A stretch of 64,000 nucleotides of DNA, taken from NCBI RefSeq assembly GCF_021155765.1, contig NC_060108.1, positions 18,501,025 to 18,565,024 on the forward strand, in the 5' to 3' direction. The translations under genes and the position numbers were made by a program. Positions 49,767 through 62,824 of the stretch are shown here, piece by piece (the first letter of the stretch is position 1; every line of letters begins with the position of its first letter). Under the pieces are notes generated by a model. It did no database searches and was not told where the DNA came from. It worked only from the letters and a program-made list of their open reading frames with translations. The stretch is from Diprion similis. Taxonomy: Eukaryota; Arthropoda; Insecta; Hymenoptera; Diprionidae.

Positions 49767-52700
49767 CTTTTTCTCTTGTACTTTTACGCAGCTCTGAATT
49801 TGATTAAAATCACCATAAACAACAATTAGTGAGGGTAGATGAATATTTAAATATTAACACTACCATTCATACATATGATTAACACAGAAATTTGAAGTTT
49901 ACTCTAGTAGTAACTAAAAAACAAAAAAATTCTCAGCAAATTTACGTTATAGAATTGTTTAAATCCTTTTTTCATAGATTCGTGCCTAATACTTGGCAGG
50001 CCTGTGTAAGTTATGGACAATAATTTTCTTTTCGAAGAATCAAGAGAGAAAGGAAGGCAGGGTATTGCGGAAAAGAAACACCCTGAAAGAAATTGCTGCA
50101 TGCAGGAAAATTCCCGCAGAGTTACCTTCCTCGCGAATGCGCAAAAATTGCGCAATTATTGCGCGAAGGAATCTCGGGCCACCGACATTATATTTGCGCT
50201 CTACATTTCCAAGCTAAACCAAGTCTTGTTTTACACGTTCATCAGCTTCACCACGCGAGCAATCTTACAACCAAGAATCATTTTTACACTGAATTTAAAC
50301 ATGCAAATAAATGGCTAAGCTTTACGTATATATATATATATATATTTTCCATCCAACTGCGAATAAGCCTGCAAACCATATACGGTATGAAGAACGAAAC
50401 CGCCAAGTCAGAATAAACTGACTGAATGAATATCTTCACACATTCGGGAAAAAGTGCGAGAAGAAAATACTGGAGGACAACTTTTACGAATGACGCTAGA
50501 GCCAAAGGAAAAAAAGGAAAAAAACGCAGTTTTCGCGTGCAGTTCTTCCTCGTGGATGATTGGAAAGTTTCGCGAAGTACAGACTTCGCAATTTCATTAT
50601 CTCAAGACGCCCTCTGCAAGGATATAAAATTATTATTAGATCTGAATTATATTATTATACGATGTCGAGGTGTAAATTTCGCTCCTACGATTGTCTAATT
50701 ACCCGACAGTTATAATTAAAATTTGTGACTGCATGCATGCACCGGAGCGCAATTTCACGCGTCATGCATGATTCTGTATGCGAATGCGGCAAAGCATTGT
50801 CTCTAAGCTTATTGTACGTATATCTCGTACAACTATTGTGCGGCTTAATTAGTTCCTTCGTCTAGCGTACTCGTCCACACACCTGCAGCAGTCATAATAT
50901 GCGACCTGACGGATGTGCAATCTCCAAGATTTGCACACCTTTTGTTATAATAAATTTTAAACGAATTAAAAGACGTTTGAAAGTGGTCAGAGAAGAGACA
51001 GAACCGACGAAAAACCATAATTAATGCTTTCAAACTTATATGGTATCAATTTTCTTCGTTTTGTAATTCTCGAATTTTTCTTTTCTAAACGCATCGAAAT
51101 TTATCTAAAGGAAAAACTTTTTATCGACTTGTTTTACGTTTCTCGGTACCTGAATTATCCCGGAAAGTAAGGTTGAGCTCGACTGTACTGGCCAGTGTTT
51201 ATATACCGTCGAAAGTCAAGCCACGTTTACAGCTTGATGCAAGAGAGGCTGGAAGGTGAAAGCTCAGTCGGTAAGTTCAGGTATAACATTAATCGGCAAA
51301 ACGGAAAAAAATCGTACCCTCAAAAGTTAAAATACTTTGTCGAGAATTCACTTGCTCATGTGATCGATCATTCGGTTGATAATTTGAGCATTGAATAACG
51401 ACTTTGAAATTGTACATAAATTTGTTTTTCACCATACGAATAATAATTAATCGTTTCAAGTTCAAGAGACGAAACATTAAGAATTCCTGCTAATATAGTC
51501 GCTTATCGATTTTCATCTATATTCCAGCTCCGGGCAGACTGAGAGCAACAACCGAGAAAATTGGGAAAAAACTTACATTTAATCGCATGTAAACACTGTT
51601 TGTAAAGCATTACGAATAAAATTCTTGAACGCTGAATAATTCAAAGGGATAAACGATCCTTGTACTTATAATACATTCCACGTTACCGCGGGACGATAAG
51701 CGAGCTTTGACTCAATTTTTTTTCTTTATTATCACATGCTAGAACACCAGCGCAAATATAATGTGATACGATTAGACTTAAGTAAAGTATAATTGCGTAA
51801 TATCTATATAAATACGATTAAAATTTGTACGTTTTATTCGCTTGTTTACCCACAAAGTGTAGAGAAGCTGTTTACCATTGTTGTTCGGATGTTACAAAAT
51901 TTCCTTTGATTACACATAAAATTATACGATTGTAACAGATTATTAATATACGCACCGTGTAAAACAATTACGTAACATCGTCTGACAATCAGCTGAATTT
52001 ACTTTTCTCAAACGAATTGTTATACCGACACTAATTACTGTACGTTTTATTGCACAAGTTTATTATACCGTGAGTACACAATACTCGGGTAAATACGTGC
52101 GTTAAGGGATCAGGATAAGAGAGTGAATGAAAGAAAGGATCGAGCGATCAGTTACAGCGGCAAGTAACGTCTCTCCTGGTCGAAATGAAGGAATTACGTT
52201 AGGTATAATAATATCATGTAAGATGTGATCGTCTTCGGAAGAGGCGATGACGTCAGTACAATTCTGTACGACGTATAAGTTCGCGATGATGATGGGTGTG
52301 CGTGTCCTGTCTGTATAATAGTTAGTTATACAGTTAGACCTTGCAGGCGTGCAAAGAGCGCTGCTTCTGTCCGGTACATAAGGGGTACACATAGAGACTT
52401 GGGACAGTTTCGCACTATTTATAGGTAAGAGCTAAAAATAGAGCGGCTGCACAGAAAGTAATCTTAATGATTAGGTTGCTGCCTTTGCGTTATACCTGTT
52501 CGAGCTGCTGGTATTTTTAGCCGATAATTGGAAGGAGGGAGAAAAAATAAAAGTAGTTACCTGATGCAGCGGACACAGCTGAAAAAAAGAGGAAATAATT
52601 GTATATATAAGGAGGCGAATACATCGTTGAAACTTATGGCTAAGCTTATACCGATATTAGAGGGGAGAAATTTGTCGATGCATGATAAATGCTCCTTATT

Positions 52701-53002
52701 ATCAATGTATCAATTACTAGGGCGTCCAAGAATTGATTAGCTGAGTGATACAATCGTGTCATGCGAGAATTGAGTCATCATTCGCGAAAGGAATTGGCGT
52801 TATTGCTGGGGGCGTGCCGACCTTCAGACTCGACTTGGAAATTTTTCTTTCGCGTGAATTCCGATTCAGGGGATGCAACGATTTTCGTAGGACCCAACAA
52901 CGAGTCACCACTTTTTCTCTGTAAGGTGTAAGGATAAGGTATATCGATTTTTTATATATAATTTTTGCAAAAATTTTCCACCAAAGGCCGTTTATGTGTT
53001 TC

Positions 53003-53030
53003 TATATATATATATATATATATATATATT
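53003..53030. repeat. (TA)n microsatellite
   Basis: About 14 TA units, 100 bp left of the TTAA fold-back element. Confidence 0.9.
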
Positions 53031-53129
53031 GTAAGCTAGCGTTATGACTTTCCTCCCCTTCTTTCGTCGTTGTAGTTGACTTGACCCGATTACACGCGAT
53101 TCATTCTTCCAGCTACAGTAAAATATTTA

Positions 53130-53338
53130 TTAACGCCTGGACCTTTCGGCTAACTTGTTTTTTTTGGTCCGAAACAAAAGGCGAGTTCGATTCTACACGA
53201 ATTACGTGACGATGCCTCCCAATTAATCTCTCACCTCGACTGCATCGCCATAGTCATTGTAACATAATTCGTACAGAATCGAACTCGCGTTTTGTTTCTG
53301 ACCTAAAAAACAAGTTAGCCGAAAGGTTCAGGCATTAA
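53130..53338. mobile_element. TTAA-flanked fold-back miniature inverted-repeat element
   Basis: Two inverted arms of about 84 bp (53130-53214 and 53255-53338) match at close to 88 percent with a single gap in a T run, around a 40-bp loop. Each end is a TTAA tetramer (53130-53133 and 53335-53338), as expected for a TTAA target-site duplication of the piggyBac type. The body begins YGCCTRRACC at both termini. There is no coding capacity, so it is non-autonomous. The near-identity of the arms suggests a fairly recent insertion or one kept by gene conversion. The family name is inference. Confidence 0.8.
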
Positions 53339-56244
53339 TGAACATCAAAATTGGCGAGGCAAGCTGGCAAGAAGAACGGAACTCGGAAGGTACATTTAAA
53401 CTGGTGGTAATATGGGTGGATTTGCAAAGAGTTACCCTGATGCAGGCGAAGCAGCTAACACGTGACCTAAAAAGGTTAACCGCAGGTGCACGCTTGCACG
53501 TGATCGTTACTTTTCCTAATCGATGGAAAACGCTCCGCTACCGCAAGTCGAAACGTCGGAACTCGACGTATAAATTATCGCATATCTATGGCTCAGAATT
53601 TTTTTTCACACAATTTTTTCCTCCACAAACTCAAACTTTGATTCTCGCGATCGGCGCCATGATTTTCGACTGCTTCATTCAACCGCGGTTTGGCTTGGAT
53701 AAATCAACGCGTTACACGCATAGCCCCAAAATAGAATCTCGCAAATCAATGATGGCCTTTGCAGGTTTTTTCCCTCTCTATTTTCAATACGCCCGAGGGC
53801 AGAGAGTCGTCCATTTTCCTATATCGCCCCCCTCCCCCCCATTCGTTGTTCATTGTATAGGTCAGAGCGATAAAGTGGAACACGCAGAGATAGTGTTGAT
53901 AGTGGTTCACCTAGTTTCAGATATCTTCTCTCTCTTTCTCTCTTTCTTTCTCTCTCTGCGTTTCTGTCAGCGAATTGAAACGGGATTACGATAACGATTG
54001 GTATTTTTATTTATTTTTCCTCCCTAGCTCTTTCGGTTCGATACGTCTAAATTTTATCGGCAAATTTGTAATAATGAATGTTTTATCGATCCTCCGATAC
54101 GATCGCGATAAACGGAAATTGTTTAACTATTCGATATCGCAGGCACTGGAAAGCGCCTGAGAATGAGTCACTTAAACGGGCGAAATTTTTTTTACTTATT
54201 CACTCAGCATTGCGTAAGACAGAGGAGAAAAATAATAACTCCTGTGTGCATAGGATTTTCGAGTTCGTTAGAACCGTTTCTCAAATTTCTTAAGCCTCTT
54301 TATCGTACCCATACGCATGTGTACATTAATTTTATATATTTGTAGAACGAATTCACGACTTGGCGTACTTATAACGCTCATATATATATACGCGAATTGA
54401 ATGTTTGGAGAGAAATTTACGGCGCTAGTGAAAATTGATAATAAAAAAGAAAGAAATCGTTATCAGTATGACGTGACGACGTAGTCATTGTATAATCGTG
54501 ACTAATCATTCTCGGAGTTCAAGAAAATCGGCTATGCCAACAAAGATAAACTATTTCGAATAAAAAATGGAATAGAAAATGGCAAAGTCTATTGCACAAA
54601 AAATTATCCTTAAGGGATTAACTATCGAAAAGAAAAATTGGAATACAATAATAATTCCGTTAAAATAATCATCATCGATTTAAAAAAGGTGGTAAAAAAA
54701 AAAATCGGTGATCGCGCATATCGCGTGCGTATAAAACGTAAAAAGTGAGAAGTGAAAAGAGGCGAGAGAGAAGAGAAGAGGATAATTATTTACTCCGACG
54801 AAATACGTGTACGCATTTCTGCTTCACCCGCGACACGCTGTTTATTATAATACACACAAGACTGTCAAGGACTCGACAGGCGGATGAATGAAAACTATTT
54901 TTGAAGAGTATTTCAAGAGGCTGCAAACATTTACCGTCGTATAAAAATACCCGCGTGATCGGCCGCATGCCGAATCGCGTATGTGTTCAGTATTATACTC
55001 GAGTACCTACACCGGTTATCTCGAGTCTCAAGACCCACCTAAACACACGTCTATTTTTGGTGGGACTGCAATGGTCCGAATTCCGGGATATAAAGTAACG
55101 AGGAGAACGCCAGGATTTGGGAAAAATTTATAGCGTAGAGCGCATTTTTGGAAAAGTCGATTTCGGATTTCACAAGCTTAACTGCAGGCTATACTCAGTT
55201 TACGATGATAACTTGTAAATAAACTTTTATAGCCTCAGAGACTTTATCCATTTTATAATATTTATAGTCTAGTTCGAGTTAAGAATTCATAATTTCGTCG
55301 TCTTTTCATTTCTTTCTTCAAACAGAGTTCAACGTAAAGCAAATCCAACAGGTTGAACCAAAGTATGTATATATAAATATACGATACATCTGTAATCTGT
55401 AGGTATAATTAGATATACATAAAAAATGGCTGTGGAATTCAATTGCATAATACGAGAATTGGCAGGATTTTCGTTTTTTTCCTACACGAATCTCTACGAT
55501 TAGTTCGATAATAATTTCGATTATGATTGATATAAGAGTTGCATTATCGCGGCTTTCTATTTACCGTCTAAATAAAGTGGGAGTGGAAAATTTGTTTCAA
55601 ACTTTGGAATTTTGTAGCTCATCAACGCATTAGTGTACTTTAATAAAAGACCAGAATGTATTTTTGTAGGTAATTGAACGCTCTATGAAAAAAAAAAAAA
55701 AAGAAGTCTGTTATACCTAACTTTATGACAAACTACTCTTTCAAAAATTATTTAAAGTCAAAGGTCAACAAAGGACCTTAAACAATATACTGAAAGTGGC
55801 AATAAAATATAAAATGACTTTTAAAACTTTGGTTCGAATGCTTGTAATCTTTTATTCGCTTATTTTAGGAGGAGTTGACCTTTACAAGAAATAATCGCGA
55901 AGTGACAGGAGGCAAATAATTATGAATAAAAGTTTAGAGAATTAGAAGGTATAGGGCACGTCCGATAATAACGGGGATGGAACGCGGAAGTTTAAAATAG
56001 GCGTAGGTGTATCGAGGCGGGAATCTGAGGCACGTGTGTAAGAAATTTCGTGCGTACGTTAGCTCTTATCGCACTTAGTTTGATGAACTTTTCGTAATTA
56101 CATTCAGACCCGCGAACCAATCGCATGTACAGCATCGGTTATGTATACGACAGCCATAAGGGACTCAGGACCCAGTTCCAAGGACTGGTTGAACCCTTTT
56201 CATCGCACGACTTGTATAAAAATGTCACATTCCACGTTTTTGGC

Positions 56245-56640
56245 GTCACTGATAACGAATCTGAAATCAGATTTCAAAAATTTAACATTTCGGGTACAAT
56301 ATGGCCGATGGATATTTAAAATTTGATCAAATCCGGTCAAAAAACTCTTTGCATTGGTTTGTGGGATCGCTGGTTACGAATCTGTTGAAATTCGAGGTGA
56401 TGGATCCAAAGTGGTGAACGAAAATTCTACTTTGATTAAATACTGTCTAAAAACTCGCTAATTAGATTTGCAATACAGAATTTTCAAAATCTGATTTCAG
56501 TTTCGTAATCAACGACCCCGATAACCCGTGGACAGAGTTTTTTCTCCAGATTCGATCGAATTTGAAATTTTCTTCCGTTATATTAGATCCGCAATCTTGA
56601 ATTTTTTAAATCCGATTTCAGATTGGTAACGAACGACCCG
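56245..56640. repeat. Inverted compound array of a repeat of about 120 bp
   Basis: Two forward units begin with the motif (gatcg)ctggttacgaatctg or its relative gtcactgataacgaatctg (at 56245 and 56363). Two reverse units carry the same motif inverted (ending at about 56520 and 56640, cgaccc). The spacing is about 119-121 bp within each orientation. The core ACGAATCTGAAATCAGATTT is itself partly palindromic. The copies are diverged, and no frame through them is meaningful. This looks like a dispersed genomic repeat family in a tail-to-tail arrangement. Confidence 0.7.
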
Positions 56641-57581
56641 AAATGAATAATTCCTTCAATTTTCAAAATGCTTTTTACTGTACTGAATTTCTAAGATTAC
56701 AGAAAATTTGTAAAATCAAGAATGAAAAATATTTCTTTAACTGAAAACTTTTAATTCTCTACTGCTTGCCGTCACATTTCACTTCGTGAAATTTTACTCG
56801 TGTGACACAATTTTCCGAGAAAACAGGTATATGTATACATATGTGATATGTGTACAGAAATTAAAATCCATATAGTCTACGTGTAATGGATATTTTTATT
56901 CAAGCCCTATACCTATAACGTATAACGGCTCGCCCTATATATTAAGCTAGGCTCGCTAAACCACCTTTCCGAGGTCTGCATTAAGCGGCGCCTGCCGGGC
57001 GTTATACATAAAAGCAATTTCAATCAGTTGCACGAGATAGTTAAAGTGCGAGATCAAAGTTCTACTGCATTAGCGATTATTCTCGGTTTTTCATACCTCG
57101 AGATCGAAATAAATGATGAATAAATATTTATTTCCGGACTCGTTTGTATATTAATTTTTTTTTTTTTTTCAAATTTTTTATACACATCGAATTCAGGCAT
57201 CGTATAGCTACACCTGGAACTGGTGAAAAGAGGCTAAAGTTGACGAGTTCTCTTTAAAAATCGATACAGTAAGCGAGGAACAACGGAAATTTGGACGAAC
57301 AGTGACGAGCGGCATGCAAGCGATTCACCCACATGCGCACATAAATAATTACCCGCACATTCGGAATTCAACCACGTCACGTTTGTCGTGCCCGTCCTAT
57401 AATACACGGATCGTAAAGGCTTACGAGCAAAGTTATAAAGCCAACCAGCCAACCGGCGGTCAACTAATTAGCAGCGTAGTTATAATCAGTCGACGATACA
57501 CCTGAGTCTTCTCCAAGTTGGAATACGTGTTAAAATATTCCCCGTCACGCAGATTCTGTTTAAAAAAAATCAAAATCTCAG

Positions 57582-57582
57582 C

Positions 57583-57614
<32 letters not shown>
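57582..57614. repeat. (TA)n microsatellite
   Basis: Alternating TA with one tatg interruption. Confidence 0.85.
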
Positions 57615-60600
57615 ATGTCGTTAAATGAAGGATCATATTGGATGGTCATAAATCTGCTCCAAATGTAGAAAAAACTGCGTTCTACTTTTTTCAAATATAT
57701 ATTCTTATAGACCTTGGTCTGCCTGTAGATCGTATATTCCACACGAGTCATCGGTGTTTTAGTTTATGGTTAGTATATTACTTTTTAATGATTTTTCAAG
57801 CAATGTAACCTCGTATTTTATACTCTTTTTTAATCGTCGGTGTTTTCGATTGTACGGAAAGAAGATCCATTCTAATGCTCAAGAATTAAGTTACAGAAAA
57901 AAGTCCAGCATGGAGACTCAGGGCTCGAAATAAGAATCAGAAAAAATTATAGATTTCTTTTTTTGATATTTAAAGCCGATCTACGACCATCCAACATTGA
58001 AATCCCCCCCCCAAAAAAACGATATAACGACCATCCTATACACGTACATATAAATTTTATAGTCTTGAGGATGAAATAGTAAGGAGTCTGCCTATCGAAT
58101 ACTACAAAAATCGAAGTAAGCTTCTTCTGTGTCGTTTTTATAGCGATTTCCGTGCAGACCGCATGTCGTGTATCGGCTGTAATAGTTTTCTAAATAATGC
58201 ATCGGTGAAGGGGGCGTCAGCCGTGTCTTGCCGTGCATAAATAAACGCGGGGTGCGTGAGTTCCCGCATACATATTACATATACATAGCATAATACAATA
58301 TCCATGCCGCATACGTGTTGAAAGGGTATAAGAGAGCTATGTATATCGACTTTTCGCCAAGCCGTTTCAGCGGTCGCCGTATAACACTAGATACTGCCTA
58401 TAAAACACATCACAAGACGCAAGAGACTCGTATTTAAGCTATAGACCTCGCAAAATAATTACGCGAAAGCGCAGGTGTAATGTAGAGCGATTCAGTCTTC
58501 GTATTACAAAAACGTTTACGAAACACCCGCTTCAGGTAGATCCTAAAATTTTTTATTTTTTTTTATTTAATTATTTTTTCTTCCTATACAAACCATCAGG
58601 TATAGGCCTTATAGACCATGTCCCATACCCTGAAAAATTCAAACAGTTCATGAACGAAGTCGCTCACGTCGACCAGGGTTGAGGACAATATGAACAAAAC
58701 GTCGAATGCTACCGTGAAAGCCGGTCCCATCCAGATACGTCTCGCTTACACCCCCTTTCACTGGTACTTATAAGATGATCCACTTTACATCGCGTGTCGT
58801 GTTTAATCGTGAGGTGAGAAATGCTCGGGACACGTACCTACTCGTAGCGAAAGAATCGAAAAGGACCGCCTTTCCACCGTTTCCCAAATTCTTAGCAATC
58901 CAATTCGATAATGTTGAGATCCTGAAAAGTTTTGGATACCAGGTTGAAACGTATTTTTTAGAGAACCGAATCAGTTGACTAACGATAAAGCTCCGGTAAA
59001 CAAACCCACGATGATAGGTTTGCTTGCGGAAGATATTTGCGTTGATATATGTATAGTAACTTCCCAGGAAACTCCACGCATTCTGGGAGAAGTCAGTGTA
59101 GAACAAACTCTAGAATATTAACTGTTTCACTTAAACCGATGTTTTAATTGCACGCACGGCTTGAGGTTGATGGATGGAATATGCGAGCTGGAAGCAGGTA
59201 TAAACCATAAACAGTGTAGCCTGGTTCCATATCGACTATATATCCATTGTAAGGACGTAGTCTTGCACTTGTCATATTTTCACGATTATTGAAATTGTTT
59301 CGTTTTCGGTGAAATGGATATTAAATTATTAACATTCGAGGTAGGTTGGATGGAAATTTCACTCTCTTATCCGCAGAGGATCGGCAAACTTGTATACCAC
59401 ACGCCAATCGATCCTTCCATTCGCCGATTATCATCTTCGTTAAAGGCGCAAAATACATCCTTTGTTAATACCCGTCGATTATGGTGATGGGTTTTTGTTT
59501 CACTTATACAAATTTTAGATATCGATCAGAGTTATTTAGGAGTCATGTCTATAGGTGTAATTGTAACAGATTGAGCGAACGATGGGAAAAGGAATATGAC
59601 GGGTGTCGAAAAGGGTCGCGTTGCAAAGCTGCAATTTCGTATTTGAATAATTGAAAATGCGACGGAGGAGGACGAGTGCTCTGCAGACTTTTAGCTTGGT
59701 ATAAAAAAGGAGATGAATAAAAATGAAGCGTTCAAATCGGTTTTACCTCGAGGCATGTATACCTACGTAGGTACATTACACGTCGTCGTACCCGCAGTGC
59801 GGAGTTTGTATAAATAATAAACTGCGCGATATAAGTGTACAAGGTATATAAGAGACGGTGACATTCCGATCACTCCGAACATAAACCGTAACGTCAAAGT
59901 GCTGAATATTTCAGTAATGATTATAGCAACAGTAATCTACGAAGAAAAGAAATATGAGAAGAAAAGTCGTTCATGCAAATGTGCAAATAGCTGTCTATAA
60001 TAATACTTCGATCACGTGACGCAGGAGGATGATGACGCGTTGGCAAATGGTTGTTATAATCGACTGCATAGATCTACAGATGAATTTAGCATTTCTGCAG
60101 ACGAAGAGGAGGAGGAGAAGGGAGGTCTACATAAACGGACGTCGTTCCGTCTCTCCAACGATCGGATGAATCTCTTGGCTGCACAATGAGGAAAGACTCA
60201 ATTACCTTAGCAGTCACCTTAATACGCTTAGCGAGCACGCGACGAATAAAGAGAAATTGCAGCATATGTGGAGTTGTACTTTACGCTCGGTGAGACAGAA
60301 CCAGATCATTCTCTACGAATTCTAGTCTTAACCTGAAAACTTCTATGAAAATACGTGGTGCCGAGTTGATTTTCTCGCAAAATTAAATCGTACGTACGTA
60401 CGTATATGTATAAATGTTAATTACAAATGACGTCATATCCGCCAGTTGGTGTGTATAGATATTGACGAGCATGCAGAGAATATTTGATGCATGTGCGCAA
60501 ACTTTCTTTTCATATACAATAAAATTAAATCTGATGAAAAATTCTTTCGCTCTTCTTAACGATTCAGCTTGTACATATAGTATATATATAATATTGTGCA

Positions 60601-60961
60601 TAGGATCGAAATGTTCGTAGGAATTTGGCTCAAAAACACCACGGTAAAACGAAATGCGAAGAAAGAAAGAAAGAAAACGAAAAAAGAAGAATAAACAACA
60701 CGGTGGATGAACGTCGATTAAACGAAGCGACGAAACGGAGGAACGTCCAGACCGGATTTTCGTGGCTTCGATGAAACGCGGGGCTTCCACGGTGACCTTT
60801 GACCCGCCAAAAACCAGGTTACCTCGCTAATGTAAACTACGCAAGCTATCTTCATTACACGCAGGTATATCTGTGAGGTACTATATCGCGTGAAGGCAGC
60901 TAATACAAGCGTAGAATATCAGGGGAAATTTGGGTGAAGAGAAGAAAGAGAGAGAAAGTGA

Positions 60962-60974
60962 GGGGGGGGGGGGG
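60962..60974. repeat. Poly(G) run of 13 nt
   Basis: Thirteen consecutive G following a purine-rich stretch. Confidence 0.85.
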
Positions 60975-62112
60975 TGGAAAGGGTTTACTACAAGTCCTGG
61001 GACACTGTAATACGATCCCCTAAGGACTACGTAACAATACACAGAAGAAGTACACAGAAAGAGGAAAAAAAAACAAGAATAGAAGAAAAAGAAGAAGAAG
61101 AAGGGAAAGAGAGAAATAGAGAACAGATTCACTGAAATAACCATCGGATTGATACGGGATTCGAGGTGAATAAGCTTCAACCCTACTGCTTTCGTTTTTA
61201 AACCTGCAGATTGACAATATATTATTGTTTAATTTCTTTTCTATGGGTAAATTTTACGTGTCACGTGTAACTATATAACTAAACATACGTACGCGCAGTT
61301 TCTATATATGTATAATGTAGGGGAACACGTACTCATCGCCGTACAATACGTCTATCGAAAATCAATATATCGGTATATCGTAGATATGCACACACGCGTG
61401 TCGAGAATTAAAGATAGAACTGCCACCGACCAGTTTTCCGTGGTTTATTGAAATATTCCCATTTCCACGTGCTCGTCGGCGTCTCTGTAGAACAACGCTG
61501 ACCCTTGATTTATTCCTCCCGGGGGGTCGTTTCAACGCCATGCGGACGATCCATACCAAACGATTAAAATTTCGTCGATGATCTGGGCTGCGTTACGATT
61601 ATATTGATCGAAAATGGCGAATTTCATTTGATAATTAGACACGTGAACCCGTCACGGATAATTCACGACAGAAAATTTCGTTATTGATTCGATATAGAGA
61701 GATTTTGCATTGGACCGAGTGAATTTTTTTTTTTTTAACTTGAACACTGCACGGTATAGGTATAATGAGTATTTTAATTGTCTATCACTTGTCGCGAGCT
61801 GTTACGCAGTTGCAATTGGTAATTGCAGGCGGTATGGTTTCAAGGCACGAAATAAGGAAGTGACAATTGGCTTCAGCTCTGCAGGCTTTCAGCCTCTAAC
61901 AATCGGCCTTTCACGCCCAGCTGAACGTATCAATTTAGTCGAAAATAACGATGGAAGGTGAACGGCGGATTATTCAATCGCTGACGTCTAATACCGGACC
62001 AAAGATCGTCGAGCCTCGATTTGAAGGAACTTTGTGAGAGGGCAGCCGAGTGTTTGATTTATTGTAAGTTCCGGAAAACGAAAGGAACAAAAGTCGGGAT
62101 TAATTCATTCAA

Positions 62113-62113
62113 C

Positions 62114-62148
<35 letters not shown>
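62113..62148. repeat. (TA)n microsatellite, followed by (CT)n
   Basis: Alternating TA with an acat interruption, followed 18 bp later by a (CT)n tract at 62166-62183. Confidence 0.85.
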
Positions 62149-62794
62149 ATTTTAAGGATCATAATTCTCTCTCTCTCTCTCTTTTTCTCAATTTCTCAAT
62201 CTGTATCATTTATTCTTATTTTCTGTCTTTTCCAGGTGTTCAATATTATATTACGTCATTGTTATCCGCACTAATCGTGAGCGATGCCAAAGCTTGCCAC
62301 GACATAATAAAATTGATCAAATAAAATCTCTCTGTTTCTCTGTGTTGGTGTGATTATATTTAAGATTAAGATTGAGATTATCATTAGGATTAAGAACGAT
62401 TTATGAAAACGAAAATTTTATAACTTCCATTATCTAATGGTATGCTATTGAATGTAACTCGTGTTTATGTCGCTGCTTATATTGTATTTATTGTAAAATT
62501 GTATACCGCATATTTGCCTCAAGTGCATTAATAAAAAGATTCATCGAATGATAAGTGTGACAGTTTTAATTATCGCGAATCACGCACGCGCCGTAATAAT
62601 GTATACTCATGCGTCGCATTATTTACAGTTACGTACAACAACAACGCTCTTTGTCTCCTATTATGAAGACGAATCGCATGCAAGTTATTGCAACAGGTTG
62701 CTTTTATACATCGTAAAACACTGGTTGCCTCTGACGAGCGATGAGAGAAGAATTGCGCATTGTTCCCGCAGTCTGTACACATCAACTCTGTTTT

Positions 62795-62824
62795 GGAGAG
62801 ATAGAGATAGAGAGAGAGAGAGAG
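62795..62824. repeat. (AG)n microsatellite with gata interruptions
   Basis: Agagatagagatag passes into pure ag. A plus-strand reading frame crossing it gives Arg/Glu repeats and is not treated as a gene. Confidence 0.85.

Noticed and set aside
53338..53994. 218-codon open frame on the plus strand starting at the edge of the TTAA element
   Set aside because: No recognisable domain, no splice context, an ATG created by the TTAA flank, and composition like the surrounding non-coding DNA. It most likely arose by chance.
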